Source: Pseudomonadota bacterium (GTDB taxonomy: Bacteria > Pseudomonadota > Gammaproteobacteria > Burkholderiales > Burkholderiaceae). From it: DNA of 13,276 nucleotides. The stretch is taken from assembly GCA_963205525.1 (NCBI GenBank), contig CAUJJP010000207.1:1-13276 (forward strand), given 5' to 3'. Under the pieces are notes generated by a model. It was not told where the DNA came from. It was given only the letters and a program-made list of their open reading frames with translations, and did not search any database. The translations under genes were made by a program, and so were the position numbers. Shown piece after piece: positions 6,591 through 13,276 of the stretch; the first letter of the stretch is position 1; every line of letters starts with the position of its first letter.

Positions 6591-6956
6591 TCAGGCCAGC
6601 TTCTCCTTGATGCGCGCCGACTTGCCGCTGCGCTGGCGCAGGTAGTACAGCTTGGCGCGGCGAACGTCGCCGCGGCGCTTGACCTCGATGCCGGCGATCA
6701 GCGGGCTGTAGAGCTGGAAGCTGCGCTCCACGCCTTCGCCGCTGGAGATCTTGCGCACGATGAAGCTGCTGTTCAGGCCGCGGTTGCGCTTGGCGATGAC
6801 GACGCCTTCGTAGGCCTGAACGCGCTTGCGCGTGCCTTCGACGACGTTCACGCTCACGATCACGGTGTCGCCGGGGGCGAAGGCCGGGATGGTCTTGTTC
6901 AGGCGAGCAATCTCTTCCTGCTCGAGGGTGGCGATCAGATCCAAGGGGTACTCCAT
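6591..6956 (-). CDS. rplS: 50S ribosomal protein L19
   Basis: 121 residues, the usual L19 size. It is part of the 50S subunit and sits at the 30S-50S interface. Family-typical segments are [20 protein letters not shown] (11-30), [20 protein letters not shown] (38-57), [18 protein letters not shown] (68-85) and the basic end [19 protein letters not shown] (99-117). The ATG at 6956 is preferred because the L19 core begins a few residues later; a GTG at 6971 would add five residues. Neither has a strong Shine-Dalgarno. It is the last gene of rpsP-rimM-trmD-rplS, 62 bp after trmD, the widest gap in the operon, which holds a perfect TATAAT. Such a separate promoter could let L19 be made in ribosomal amounts when TrmD and RimM are not. 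Confidence 0.97.
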   Translation of the reverse strand: MEYPLDLIATLEQEEIARLNKTIPAFAPGDTVIVSVNVVEGTRKRVQAYEGVVIAKRNRGLNSSFIVRKISSGEGVERSFQLYSPLIAGIEVKRRGDVRRAKLYYLRQRSGKSARIKEKLA

Positions 6957-7006
6957 CACGATCGTGGCCACCCGGATGAATGGTGTTGGTGGGTGCCAGA
7001 GGATCG

Positions 7007-7016
7007 AAAAGCTTTT
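7007..7016. other. AAAAGCTTTT palindrome in the trmD-rplS gap
   Basis: A perfect 10-bp palindrome in an AT-rich island within very GC-rich DNA, flanked by ATC and GAT that nearly extend the symmetry. It lies just downstream, in the minus direction, of the TATAAT at 7018-7023, about where transcription would begin. It could be an operator-like or initiation-region element; no binding protein can be named. Confidence 0.35.
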
Positions 7017-7017
7017 G

Positions 7018-7023
7018 ATTATA
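7018..7023 (-). promoter_or_regulatory. Possible internal promoter (-10) for rplS
   Basis: The minus strand reads TATAAT exactly, its TAA being the trmD stop codon. At 16-18 bp spacing the -35 region is poor (GCGTTT at 17 bp), and there is no TG extension. The site is 62 nt upstream of the L19 ATG and within an AT-rich patch. It may boost rplS independently of the operon promoter. Confidence 0.35.
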
Positions 7024-7780
7024 GCCGCAAGCCGGCCAGAAAACGCTCGTCGTCAGCGCCGATCTGACCCGCGGCACGCGCCGCGTCGATCAGGTCCGGG
7101 CGTCGGCGAGCGGTCAGCGCCAGCGCCTGCTCGCGCCTCCAGCGTGCGATCTGGCCGTGGTGACCGGAAAGCAGCAGCGCCGGCACCTCCTGCACGCCGC
7201 CGTCTTCCTGCGTCAGCCGCTCGGGTCGGCTGTAGGACGGACCCTCCAGCAGGCCGGCGGAGAAGCTGTCCTGCTCGTGCGAGGCGGCACTCAGCACGCC
7301 CGGCTGCAACCTGGCCACGGCGTCCAGCAGCACCAGCGCCGCCAGCTCGCCGCCCGAGATCACGTAGTCGCCGAGGCTGATCTCCAGGCTGACGTGGCGG
7401 TCGAGCACGCGCTGGTCTATGCCCTCGTAGCGGCCGCACAGCAGCAATGCCCCTTCGCCGGCCGCGAACTCCTGCACCAGCGCCTGGTCCAGGCGTCGGC
7501 CGGCGGGGGTGAAATGGACCACCGGCAAGGGCTTGGCCGCGGGGCCGCGGTCGGCGTGGACGGCGGCGATCGCGGCCAGCAGCGGCTCGGCCAGCATCAC
7601 CATGCCCGGCCCGCCACCGAACGGGCGGTCATCGACCCGCCGGTAGGCATCGGTGGCGAAGTCGCGCAGCGGCCACAGGCGCACGTCGACCTGGCCGCTC
7701 TGGAAGGCGCGGCGCGTGATCCCCTGGGTCAGGTGCGGTCCGAAGAGCTCGGGGAACAGGGTGACGATGTCGAAGCGCAT
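7019..7780 (-). CDS. trmD: tRNA (guanine-37-N1)-methyltransferase TrmD
   Basis: 253 residues, the normal size for this SPOUT trefoil-knot enzyme. It transfers a methyl group from S-adenosylmethionine to G37 of tRNAs with a G36, preventing +1 frameshifts. Visible signatures are [13 protein letters not shown] (1-13), [14 protein letters not shown] (49-62), [10 protein letters not shown] (115-124), the knot [15 protein letters not shown] (135-149), and the probable catalytic D171 in HEQDSF followed by [12 protein letters not shown] (177-188). The ATG at 7780 fits the conserved N-terminus; the longer upstream frame overlaps rimM and is not needed. It follows rimM by 7 bp, the usual operon order. 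Confidence 0.98.
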   Translation of the reverse strand: MRFDIVTLFPELFGPHLTQGITRRAFQSGQVDVRLWPLRDFATDAYRRVDDRPFGGGPGMVMLAEPLLAAIAAVHADRGPAAKPLPVVHFTPAGRRLDQALVQEFAAGEGALLLCGRYEGIDQRVLDRHVSLEISLGDYVISGGELAALVLLDAVARLQPGVLSAASHEQDSFSAGLLEGPSYSRPERLTQEDGGVQEVPALLLSGHHGQIARWRREQALALTARRRPDLIDAARAAGQIGADDERFLAGLRL

Positions 7781-7787
7781 GGCGCGC

Positions 7788-8366
7788 TCAGGCGTCCTCG
7801 GCGCCCCAGCCCGGATCCCAGTCGACATCGATGCGGCGCGCCGCGGCGTCCACCCGGTCGACGTAGGCATCGACGAAGGGCACCATGATCTCGGCGCCGT
7901 CGGCGGCGGCGATCACCAGCACGCAATGCGGGCCGGTGGGCAGCAGGTGGTCGACCACGCCCAGGTCGCTGCCCTCGCGGTTGAAGACCCGGCAGCCGAT
8001 CAGGTCGATCCAGTAGAACTCGCCTTCCTCCGGGGTCGGGAAGCTGGCGCGAGAGATGAGGATGCGCGCGCCCTTGAGCGCTTCGGCGGCGTCGCGGTCG
8101 GCGAGTTCGCGCGCGGTGGCCACCACGTGTTCGCCTTGCTGGCGGGCCTGCACGATGTGCAGCAGCGGCGGCAGCGGCGCGCCGGGCCTGGCACCCGTCG
8201 CCGCGGCGACGACGTACCAGCGCTTGCTGGAGAACAAGGCCTGGGGATCGGCGGCGAAGGGGCTGACCTTGATCGCCCCCTGCACGCCCCAGGCCCCGGC
8301 GACGCGGCCGACCTCGACCGCATCCTCGGGTCGCTGCGGCGCCGAGGCGATCGACGCGTCGCTCAC
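7788..8366 (-). CDS. rimM: Ribosome maturation factor RimM
   Basis: 192 residues. RimM helps fold the 16S rRNA 3' domain around S19 during 30S assembly. The N-terminal RimM domain carries [18 protein letters not shown] (17-34). The C-terminal PRC-barrel begins at [15 protein letters not shown] (115-129) and ends with [14 protein letters not shown] (160-173) and the family-typical WDPGW (183-187). The start is a GTG at 8366, the only start in frame between the rpsP stop and the conserved domain that suits the length, giving a short Ala/Ser/Pro lead. It lies 13 bp after rpsP and 7 bp before trmD, so it is co-transcribed and probably translationally linked. Confidence 0.96.
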   Translation of the reverse strand: MSDASIASAPQRPEDAVEVGRVAGAWGVQGAIKVSPFAADPQALFSSKRWYVVAAATGARPGAPLPPLLHIVQARQQGEHVVATARELADRDAAEALKGARILISRASFPTPEEGEFYWIDLIGCRVFNREGSDLGVVDHLLPTGPHCVLVIAAADGAEIMVPFVDAYVDRVDAAARRIDVDWDPGWGAEDA

Positions 8367-8379
8367 CGCAGCGTCAGGC

Positions 8380-8649
8380 TCAGGCGGCGGCGGGCGCGGC
8401 AGCCATCGCCTGGCGGGCCTCGCCGACGAGGCGGGCGACGGTGGGCGACATCTGGGCGCCGACGCCGGTCCAGTGCGTCACGCGGTCGTGGGCGACGCGC
8501 AGCTTCTCGGCGGAGCCGGAAGCCACGGGGTTGTAAAAACCCACGCGCTCGATGAAGCGGCCGTCGCGGCGCTCGCGCGAGTCGGCAACGACGATGCTGT
8601 AAAAGGGGCGCTTCTTGGCGCCACCGCGGGCCAGTCGGATCACGACCAT
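8380..8649 (-). CDS. rpsP: 30S ribosomal protein S16
   Basis: 89 residues, within the S16 range of about 80-90. It binds 16S rRNA early and aids 30S assembly. Signatures are [20 protein letters not shown] (1-20), [20 protein letters not shown] (21-40) and the Ala-rich C-terminus. ATG 8649 is the true start: it is preceded by GAGGA at 8660-8656 with 6-nt spacing, one of the best ribosome-binding sites in the window. The longer open frame upstream of it runs over the leader and promoter. It is the first gene of the rpsP-rimM-trmD-rplS operon. Confidence 0.98.
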   Translation of the reverse strand: MVVIRLARGGAKKRPFYSIVVADSRERRDGRFIERVGFYNPVASGSAEKLRVAHDRVTHWTGVGAQMSPTVARLVGEARQAMAAAPAAA

Positions 8650-8769
8650 GGGAAATCCTCGGAATGCTCGGGCTGGCCTTCCACCGCAGGGACACGTGCT
8701 GCAAGGTCGGCCTGGAGGTCCGGCGTCGTAGATACGCCCGCAGTGTCCTCCGCAGGCCGTCGCCGAAAA
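8650..8769 (-). other. Long 5' leader of the rpsP operon
   Basis: About 120 nt lie between the predicted transcription start and the rpsP ATG, with no coding sense on the minus strand. It is GC-rich and contains partly complementary blocks such as CCTGCGGAG, CTGCGGGCG and GACCTCCAGGCCGACC. It might fold into a regulatory leader as in other r-protein operons, but I cannot assign it to a known class. Confidence 0.3.
8656..8660 (-). promoter_or_regulatory. Shine-Dalgarno of rpsP
   Basis: The minus strand reads GAGGA with 6 nt to the ATG at 8649. This fixes the S16 start against a longer open frame that extends to 8796. It is much better than most ribosome-binding sites in this window. Confidence 0.7.
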
Positions 8770-8775
8770 CCGCGC

Positions 8776-8804
8776 ATTATAGACTCGCGGGCTCATCGTT
8801 TCAC
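8776..8804 (-). promoter_or_regulatory. Sigma70-type promoter of the rpsP operon
   Basis: On the minus strand GTGAAA (8804-8799, four of six to TTGACA) and a perfect TATAAT (8781-8776) are separated by 17 bp. Transcription would begin near 8769, leaving a leader of about 120 nt before rpsP. The -35 element lies within 20 bp of the divergent acetyltransferase start at 8817. Confidence 0.65.
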
Positions 8805-8816
8805 GGGGGCCTGGCC

Positions 8817-9362
8817 TTGCGCATCCGTCCGAGCGAGCCGGCCGACCTGCCGGCGATCACCGCCATCTACGCCCACCACGTGCGCCACGGCAGCGGCAGC
8901 TTCGAGCTCGACGCGCCCGACGAGGCAGAAATGACGCGCCGGCATGCCGAGGTCAGCGGCAAGGGCCTGCCCTGGCTGGTGGCCGAGGAAGGCGGCACCG
9001 TGCTGGGTTTTGCCTACGCCAACCACTTCCGGGCCCGGCCGGCCTATCGCTTCTGTCTCGAGGACTCGGTCTACCTGGCACCGCATGCCCTGCGCCGTGG
9101 TGTCGGTCGCCTGCTGCTGGCCGAGTTGCTGGCGCGCTGCGAGGCGCTGGGGGCGCGTCAGATGCTGGCGCTGATCGGCGATGCCGGGAACGTGGCCTCG
9201 ATCGGCCTGCACCGCGCGCTGGGCTTCAAGGACGCCGGCGTGCTGAAGGCCGCGGGCTGGAAGTTCGACCGCTGGCTGGACGTGGTGCTGATGCAAAAGC
9301 CGCTCGGCCTGGGCGAGCGCAGCCCTGCGGCCGACCCTGGCTGCGGCGCCCCCGCCCGGTGA
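8817..9362 (+). CDS. GNAT N-acetyltransferase, phosphinothricin acetyltransferase-like
   Basis: 181 residues with one GNAT domain over most of the length. It begins [18 protein letters not shown], typical of the PAT/Bar and methionine-sulfoximine acetyltransferase group. Further family features are SGSFELDAP (26-34), [19 protein letters not shown] (53-71), EDSVYLAP (82-89), the acetyl-CoA loop RRGVGRLLL (93-101), and [13 protein letters not shown] (125-137). These enzymes acetylate the amino group of glutamate or methionine analogues, or other small amines; the actual substrate is unknown. The start is TTG 8817, preceded by GGGGG 7 nt upstream. The ATG at 8664 would place over 50 residues across the divergent rpsP promoter and is rejected. 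Its stop overlaps the next gene's start (TGATG). The last 18 or so residues are an unconserved-looking Pro/Ala tail. Confidence 0.88.
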   Translation: MRIRPSEPADLPAITAIYAHHVRHGSGSFELDAPDEAEMTRRHAEVSGKGLPWLVAEEGGTVLGFAYANHFRARPAYRFCLEDSVYLAPHALRRGVGRLLLAELLARCEALGARQMLALIGDAGNVASIGLHRALGFKDAGVLKAAGWKFDRWLDVVLMQKPLGLGERSPAADPGCGAPAR

Positions 9363-9856
9363 TGCGATCCAAGACGGTCGCGGTCTGGCTCGCCGTGCTG
9401 GGGGGCGCGCTGGGCCTGCACCGCCTGTACCTCAAGGGTCTGGGCAACCCGATGGGCTGGCTGCACCTGTTGCCGACCTCGCTCGGCGCCTACGGCCTGG
9501 AGCGCTTCCAGAACCTGGGCCAGGACGACCGCCTGGCCTGGATGCTGCTGCCGCTGCTGGGGCTGATGATCGCCCAGGGCATGCTGCACGCCATCGTCTG
9601 GGGGCTGACGCCGGACGAGAAATGGGAGGCTCGCCACGGCCGCTTGCCGCGCCCCAGCGGCTGGCCGGCGGTGCTGGGCGTCATCTGCGCCCTGCTGCTG
9701 GGCGCGACGGTGCTGATGAGCAGCCTGGCCTACGGCGTGCAGAAGTTCTTCGAGTGGGAGCTGCGACCGAGCGCAGCCTTGCAGTCTGTCCGTCAGACCG
9801 CCGGTCGGCCCGTGAACTCACCCGCCCATCCGCCTTCCAGTCGCTCCAGCGTCTGA
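9362..9856 (+). CDS. TM2-domain-like small membrane protein
   Basis: 164 residues with three likely membrane segments at about 5-22, 58-80 and 101-124. The first carries LGGALGLHRLYLKG (13-26), the glycine/His-Arg-Tyr pattern of TM2-type proteins, and LTPDEKWEARHG (82-93) is a soluble stretch. Function is unknown; similar proteins are common in Burkholderiales (from memory). ATG 9362 overlaps the acetyltransferase TGA as TGATG; a GTG directly before it (9359) is an equally possible start. The last 30 or so residues, after FFEWELRPSAA, are a Ser/Pro/Arg-rich tail. The final 64 bp lie antisense to the end of folK, so the tail may be a recent read-through of an older stop position. Confidence 0.75.
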   Translation: MRSKTVAVWLAVLGGALGLHRLYLKGLGNPMGWLHLLPTSLGAYGLERFQNLGQDDRLAWMLLPLLGLMIAQGMLHAIVWGLTPDEKWEARHGRLPRPSGWPAVLGVICALLLGATVLMSSLAYGVQKFFEWELRPSAALQSVRQTAGRPVNSPAHPPSSRSSV

Positions 9857-10329
9857 TCGGCGGCGGCGGCGCGCCAGCGCTGCAAGGGCCCGAGGCCGGG
9901 GATGCTCATCCCGGGTGCCAGTTCGGCCAGCGGTTCGAGCACGAAGGCGCGCAGGTGCAGACGCGGATGCGGCAAGGTCAGGGTGGGGGTGTGCAGCACC
10001 TCATCGCCGTACAGCAGCAGGTCCAGGTCCAGGGTGCGTGGAGCGTGGCGGTAGGGGCGCTCGCGCCCGTGCGCTGCCTCGATGGCCTGCAACGCCGCCA
10101 GCAGGTCCTGCGGCGTCAGCGCCGTGTCCAACGCGGCGACGGCGTTCAGGAAGTCCGGGCCAGCGGCATCCACCGGCGCGCTGCGCCAGCACGAGGAGCG
10201 CGCCGCGAGCTGGCTGTGTGGCAGTGCGGCCAAATCGTCCAGGGCCGCCGCGAGCGTGGCCCGCGCGTCGCCGAGGTTGGCGCCGAGGGCGATCCAGGCG
10301 CGTTCCCGCCCCGGCGCCGCATCCTTCAT
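9793..10329 (-). CDS. folK: 6-hydroxymethyl-7,8-dihydropterin pyrophosphokinase (HPPK)
   Basis: 178 residues, slightly longer than E. coli HPPK (159). It transfers pyrophosphate from ATP to 6-hydroxymethyl-dihydropterin, the step before dihydropteroate synthase in folate synthesis. Visible motifs are WIALGANLGD (12-21), the HPPK signature RHAPRTLDLDLLLY (94-107) with the metal-binding D101 and D103, and LPHPRLHLRAFVLEPLAEL (119-137). ATG 10329 overlaps the pcnB stop as ATGA, with no Shine-Dalgarno, implying coupled translation. The extra C-terminal residues (EGGWAGEFTGRPAV) run into the convergent TM2-like gene. The last gene seen in the hda operon. Confidence 0.96.
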   Translation of the reverse strand: MKDAAPGRERAWIALGANLGDARATLAAALDDLAALPHSQLAARSSCWRSAPVDAAGPDFLNAVAALDTALTPQDLLAALQAIEAAHGRERPYRHAPRTLDLDLLLYGDEVLHTPTLTLPHPRLHLRAFVLEPLAELAPGMSIPGLGPLQRWRAAAADQTLERLEGGWAGEFTGRPAV

Positions 10330-11915
10330 GCGGCGTCGGGCGTGGATTCGGCGTGGCCGTTGCCCGAGTCTTCGGCGTTGGCGCCGGCCGGCTTGCGGCG
10401 CCGCCGACGGCGCTTGCGCGGCGCAGCGTCGGCATCTTCCGCGGCCGGGGCCGGTTGGCTGTCCGCAGCGCCTGGTGCACCTGCAGCGCGCACCGCGCTT
10501 CGCGGCCCGGGAACCCGGCGCGGGCTGCGCGGCTGCGCTTCGCGCGCGGCGGCGATCATGGCCTCGCGCTCCTCGTCGCCGCCGAGCGCGAAGTCCTCCC
10601 ACCACTCGGGCAGATCGGCGCCGATCTCGCCGGCTTCGGCGCGCAGCTTCAGGAAATCGTAGCCGGCGCGGTAGCGCGGCTGTTCGACCAGCGAGCGCGG
10701 CCCGCTGCCGAAACGGCGCTCGAAGCGCGGCTGCATCATCCAGATCTCGCGCATGTCGGCGGCCAGCTTGCCGCGCCCGGAGATGTCGCCGATGCGGGCG
10801 TCGAACACCGCGTCTATCGCCTGCTGAAGCGCCGGCATGGGCGCTTCGCCGTCGGCGCGCAGGCCGCTCCAGCGACCCTGGACCTCCTGCCACAGCAAGC
10901 AGGCGAGCAGGAAGCTGGGCACCACCGCCCTGCCCTCGCCGACCCGGCGGTCGGTGTCCGCAAGCGCCAGCTGGACGAAGCGGCTGCCGGCGTCGCCCGC
11001 GGTCTGCTCCAGCACGAGGTCGAGGATGGGGAAGACGCCGCGCGGCAGGCGGTGCTCGCGCAGCTGCACCAGGCTGGCCTGGGCATGGCCGGTCTGCAGC
11101 AGCTTGACCATCTCGTCGAACAGGCGCGAGACCGGCACGTTGGCCAGCAGCGGCGCCAGCGGGGCGATCGCCGCGCGCGTGACGGGGTCGATCGTGAAAC
11201 CGAGCTTGGCCGCGAAGCGCACCACGCGCACGATGCGCACCGGGTCCTCGCGAAAGCGCAGCGCCGGGTCGCCGATCAGGCGCAGCAGCCTGCCCTGCAC
11301 GTCCGCCAGCCCGCCGTGGTAGTCGACCAGGGTGTGCGTCAGCGGGTCGTAGTACATCGCGTTGATGGTGAAGTCGCGCCGCGCCGCGTCCTCGATCTGC
11401 GGCCCCCAGACGTTGTCGCGCAGCACGCGCCCGGTGGCGTCCACCGCATGGCTCTTGCCGCTGAGCTCGGACTTGGCGGTCTTCTCGTTGCCGGCCACGG
11501 CATCGGCGGCGGCCGGGTCGAGGTAGGCGCGGAAGGTGGAGACCTCGATCACCTCGTGCTCGCGCCCGCGGCCGAAGATGACGTGCACGATGCGAAAGCG
11601 CCGGCCGATGATGAAGGCGCGCCGGAACAAGGTCTTCACCTGCTCCGGGGTGGCGTTGGTGGCGACGTCGAAGTCCTTGGGCCGCAGCCCGACCAGCAGG
11701 TCGCGCACCGCACCGCCGACGATGTAGGCCTCGTGCCCGGCCTCCTGCAGCACGCGCACCACGCGCAGCGCGTTGTCGTCGATCAGCTTGGCGTCGATGC
11801 GGTGCTCGGCCGCGCCCACCTCCACCCGCTTGCCCAGCGGCGGACCCGGCGGTTGTGCCGGCTTGCGCGCGGGGGTGGATTTGCCGAGCAGCCGGCCTAT
11901 GAGTCGTTTGATCAT
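10326..11915 (-). CDS. pcnB: Poly(A) polymerase I
   Basis: 529 residues, class II nucleotidyltransferase. It adds poly(A) tails that mark RNA for decay. The head has GGAVRDLLVG (67-76) and the catalytic D81 and D83 in KDFDVATNATP. IIGRRFRIVHVIFGRG (102-117) is the segment that separates bacterial PAP from CCA-adding enzymes. Next come RRDFTINAMYYD (179-190), GDPALRFREDPVRIVRVVRF (215-234) with the neck-domain arginines, and a helical body to about 445. The C-terminal 75 residues are low-complexity Pro/Ala with a run of basic residues (RKRRRRRRK, 500-508), probably RNA-binding. Start ATG 11915 overlaps the HAD gene's stop (ATGA); the longer open frame upstream is discounted. The stop overlaps the folK start. 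Confidence 0.96.
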   Translation of the reverse strand: MIKRLIGRLLGKSTPARKPAQPPGPPLGKRVEVGAAEHRIDAKLIDDNALRVVRVLQEAGHEAYIVGGAVRDLLVGLRPKDFDVATNATPEQVKTLFRRAFIIGRRFRIVHVIFGRGREHEVIEVSTFRAYLDPAAADAVAGNEKTAKSELSGKSHAVDATGRVLRDNVWGPQIEDAARRDFTINAMYYDPLTHTLVDYHGGLADVQGRLLRLIGDPALRFREDPVRIVRVVRFAAKLGFTIDPVTRAAIAPLAPLLANVPVSRLFDEMVKLLQTGHAQASLVQLREHRLPRGVFPILDLVLEQTAGDAGSRFVQLALADTDRRVGEGRAVVPSFLLACLLWQEVQGRWSGLRADGEAPMPALQQAIDAVFDARIGDISGRGKLAADMREIWMMQPRFERRFGSGPRSLVEQPRYRAGYDFLKLRAEAGEIGADLPEWWEDFALGGDEEREAMIAAAREAQPRSPRRVPGPRSAVRAAGAPGAADSQPAPAAEDADAAPRKRRRRRRKPAGANAEDSGNGHAESTPDAA

Positions 11916-12592
11916 GGTGTGAACAGGTGCAGGACCGGCCAGCCGCGCTCGGCGGCAATCGCCGCCAGTGCCGGCACCGGGTTGGTGACCACCGGATGGC
12001 TGACGTGCTCCAGCAGCGGCAGGTCGTTGGTGGAATCGCTGTAGAAGGTGCTGCGCTCGAAGTCGGCCCACTGCAGGTCTTGCGCCGCCAGCCAGGCGTG
12101 CACGCGCGCAATCTTGCCAGCCTGGAAGGCCGGCGTGCCGTGGATGGCGCCGGTGATGCGCCCGCTGCCGTCGCGCGCGAGTTCGGTGGCGATCAGGTGC
12201 TCGATGCCGAACAGGTCGGCGATCGGCCGCGTCACGAACTCGTTGGTGGCGGTGACGATGGCGATCAGGTCACCCGCCGCGCGGTGGTGCTGAACCAGTT
12301 CCAGCGCCGCCGGGTGCAGGGCCGGGCGCGCCACCTCGGCCAGGAAGCGCTCGGTCAGCGCCGCCAGTTCGGCCGCAGCACGGTCGCGCCAGGGTGCGGT
12401 GGTGAACGCGATGTAGTCCGCCATGTCCAGCCGCCCGGCCAGGTAGTCGGCGTAGAAACGGTCGTTGGCCTGCTGGTGGGCGACGGCGTCGGCCCAGCCC
12501 ATGCGCACCAGGAAGCTGCCGAAGGCGTGGTCGGAGTCGGTCGGCAGCAGGGTGCCATCGAGGTCGAACAGGGTCAGTCTGCGCGGTTTCAA
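11912..12592 (-). CDS. HAD-superfamily subfamily IB phosphatase
   Basis: 226 residues, a haloacid-dehalogenase-type phosphohydrolase resembling phosphoserine phosphatase-like IB proteins. Motif I is FDLDGTLL (9-16) with nucleophile D10 and acid D12, motif II is T114 in AIVTATNEF, motif III is K160, and motif IV is SDSTNDLPLLEHV (185-197). A helical cap lies at about 20-90. The substrate cannot be read from the sequence; relatives include phosphoserine phosphatase-like and lipid-phosphate enzymes. The start is TTG 12592, overlapping the hda stop as TTGA and preceded by GAGGA with 9-nt spacing; there is no ATG or GTG in frame between the hda domain end and motif I. It is sandwiched between hda and pcnB, as in other Burkholderiales (from memory), and its stop overlaps the pcnB start. 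Confidence 0.92.
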   Translation of the reverse strand: MKPRRLTLFDLDGTLLPTDSDHAFGSFLVRMGWADAVAHQQANDRFYADYLAGRLDMADYIAFTTAPWRDRAAAELAALTERFLAEVARPALHPAALELVQHHRAAGDLIAIVTATNEFVTRPIADLFGIEHLIATELARDGSGRITGAIHGTPAFQAGKIARVHAWLAAQDLQWADFERSTFYSDSTNDLPLLEHVSHPVVTNPVPALAAIAAERGWPVLHLFTP

Positions 12593-13254
12593 GGGGGAGG
12601 ATCCTCGTCGAGCATCTGCCGCACCAGGGGCACCGTCACGTGCCGGCCGCGCGCCAGGGCGTAGCGGTCCAGGTGGTCCAGCAGCTGCATCAGGTGGTGC
12701 AGGTCGCGCGTGAAGCGCGCCAGCAGATAGTCCATGACCTCGTCGGCCAGGAAGACACCGCGGCGGTCCGACTCGCGCCGCAGCACGGCGCGTACCTGGT
12801 CTTCGGCCAGGGGTTGGAGGGCGAAGGTCGGCCCCCAGCCGAGCCGGCTGCGCAAGTCCTCGCGCAGCGCCAGGTCCACCGGCGGCAGCGATCCAGCGGC
12901 GACGATCTGCACCCCGGCGCCCGCGGCGTCGACGAACCAGCGGAAAGCCGCCGCCTGTGCCGACGCGGCCAGGGTGTCGCAGTCGTCGATCAGCGCCAGC
13001 GTCCAGTCCGGCTCCAGCGCCCGGGCGGGATCGAAATCGACCGCGATCCGGCCCGTCTGGCGCACCGCCAGCGCCAGCGCCTGCAGCAGGTGGCTCTTGC
13101 CGCTGCCCGCCGGCCCCCACAGGTAGACCGGCGGACCCGGCATCTGCAGCGCGCGCAGATGGGCCAGGGCGAGCGCGTTCTCGCCGAGCACGAAGTCGTC
13201 GAAGCTGGGCGCGCTGCGCCCGCTCAGGGGCAAGGGAAGCTGCAGCGGCGGCAT
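12589..13254 (-). CDS. hda: DnaA regulatory inactivator Hda
   Basis: 221 residues, an AAA+ protein related to DnaA domain III. With the DNA-loaded sliding clamp it promotes ATP hydrolysis on DnaA, preventing over-initiation. The N-terminus carries the clamp-binding hexapeptide QLPLPL (5-10), close to the E. coli Hda QLSLPL. Then come Walker A GPAGSGKSH (47-55), Walker B LALIDDCD (86-93), an AAGSLPP sensor 1 region (119-125), DLRSRL (133-138) and the sensor-2 helix TRDLHHLMQLLDHLDR (182-197). ATG 13254 is chosen; an in-frame TTG at 13269 would add five residues (MSASS). Only seven bases lie beyond 13269, so the real start and promoter cannot be settled. Its stop overlaps the HAD start. First visible gene of the hda-HAD-pcnB-folK operon. 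Confidence 0.94.
   Translation of the reverse strand: MPPLQLPLPLSGRSAPSFDDFVLGENALALAHLRALQMPGPPVYLWGPAGSGKSHLLQALALAVRQTGRIAVDFDPARALEPDWTLALIDDCDTLAASAQAAAFRWFVDAAGAGVQIVAAGSLPPVDLALREDLRSRLGWGPTFALQPLAEDQVRAVLRRESDRRGVFLADEVMDYLLARFTRDLHHLMQLLDHLDRYALARGRHVTVPLVRQMLDEDPPP
12602..12606 (-). promoter_or_regulatory. Shine-Dalgarno supporting the TTG start of the HAD gene
   Basis: The minus strand reads GAGGA inside the 3' end of hda, 9 nt before TTG 12592. With the TTGA overlap it makes TTG the best start for the HAD phosphatase gene. Confidence 0.5.
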
Positions 13255-13276
13255 GCTCGATGCGCTCAATGCACGG

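Noticed and set aside
8778..8783. Plus-strand TATAGA as a -10 for the GNAT gene
   Set aside because: It is the overlap of the minus-strand TATAAT with its neighbours, and there is no plausible -35 at 16-18 bp spacing.
9915..12044. 709-codon plus-strand open frame antisense to pcnB and folK
   Set aside because: The opposite strand carries two clearly recognisable enzymes with overlapping stop/start junctions; this frame has no recognisable domain.
1..13276. CRISPR array, tRNA or rRNA gene, phage or defence cluster
   Set aside because: No regularly spaced repeats, cloverleaf-like sequence or recognisable phage or defence protein was seen; the genes are ordinary housekeeping genes.

Overview
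The window is 13.3 kb of very GC-rich, almost gap-free chromosomal DNA carrying conserved housekeeping genes. Protein sequences (ribosomal proteins L19 and S16, TrmD, RsgA, PcnB, Hda) and gene order (orn / M48 peptidase / rsgA / CobD-like / CoA pyrophosphatase / rplS-trmD-rimM-rpsP, then hda-HAD-pcnB-folK) point to a betaproteobacterium of the order Burkholderiales. This is judged from remembered family features and synteny, not from a search.

Layout, left to right. Positions 1-126 hold the 3' end of a plus-strand gene, perhaps a transposase tail. A minus-strand DEAD-box RNA helicase (177-1601) follows, with a repetitive Arg/Gly/Gln/Trp tail. After a 205-bp gap with hairpins and a candidate extended -10 promoter comes oligoribonuclease orn (minus, to 2367). 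Divergent from it run a Ste24-type M48 membrane protease (2442-3698) and the ribosome-assembly GTPase rsgA (3760-4659), joined by a 22-codon mini-ORF whose ends overlap both neighbours. Converging on rsgA are a CobD/CbiB-like membrane protein and a NudL-type CoA pyrophosphatase (minus).

Next is the classic minus-strand ribosomal operon rpsP-rimM-trmD-rplS (8649 down to 6591). It has a sigma70-like promoter at 8776-8804, a leader of about 120 nt, a possible internal TATAAT before rplS, and an intrinsic terminator at 6475-6502 only 24 nt before the CoA pyrophosphatase gene. Divergent from this promoter are a PAT-like GNAT acetyltransferase and a TM2-like membrane protein (plus), overlapping start to stop.

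The right end is a tightly coupled minus-strand operon hda-HAD phosphatase-pcnB-folK, in which every junction is an overlapping stop/start (TTGA, ATGA, ATGA). folK overlaps the TM2-like gene tail to tail by 64 bp.

Functionally the region mixes RNA metabolism (helicase, Orn, PcnB), ribosome and tRNA maturation (RsgA, S16, RimM, TrmD, L19), replication control (Hda), folate synthesis (FolK) and envelope or metabolite housekeeping. I found no CRISPR array, tRNA, rRNA, phage or defence system, and no convincing new multi-gene system. The more interesting signals are small: overlapping starts, a mini-ORF, in-frame minisatellites, leaders and promoter-like sites. No gene-free stretch exceeds 300 bp.
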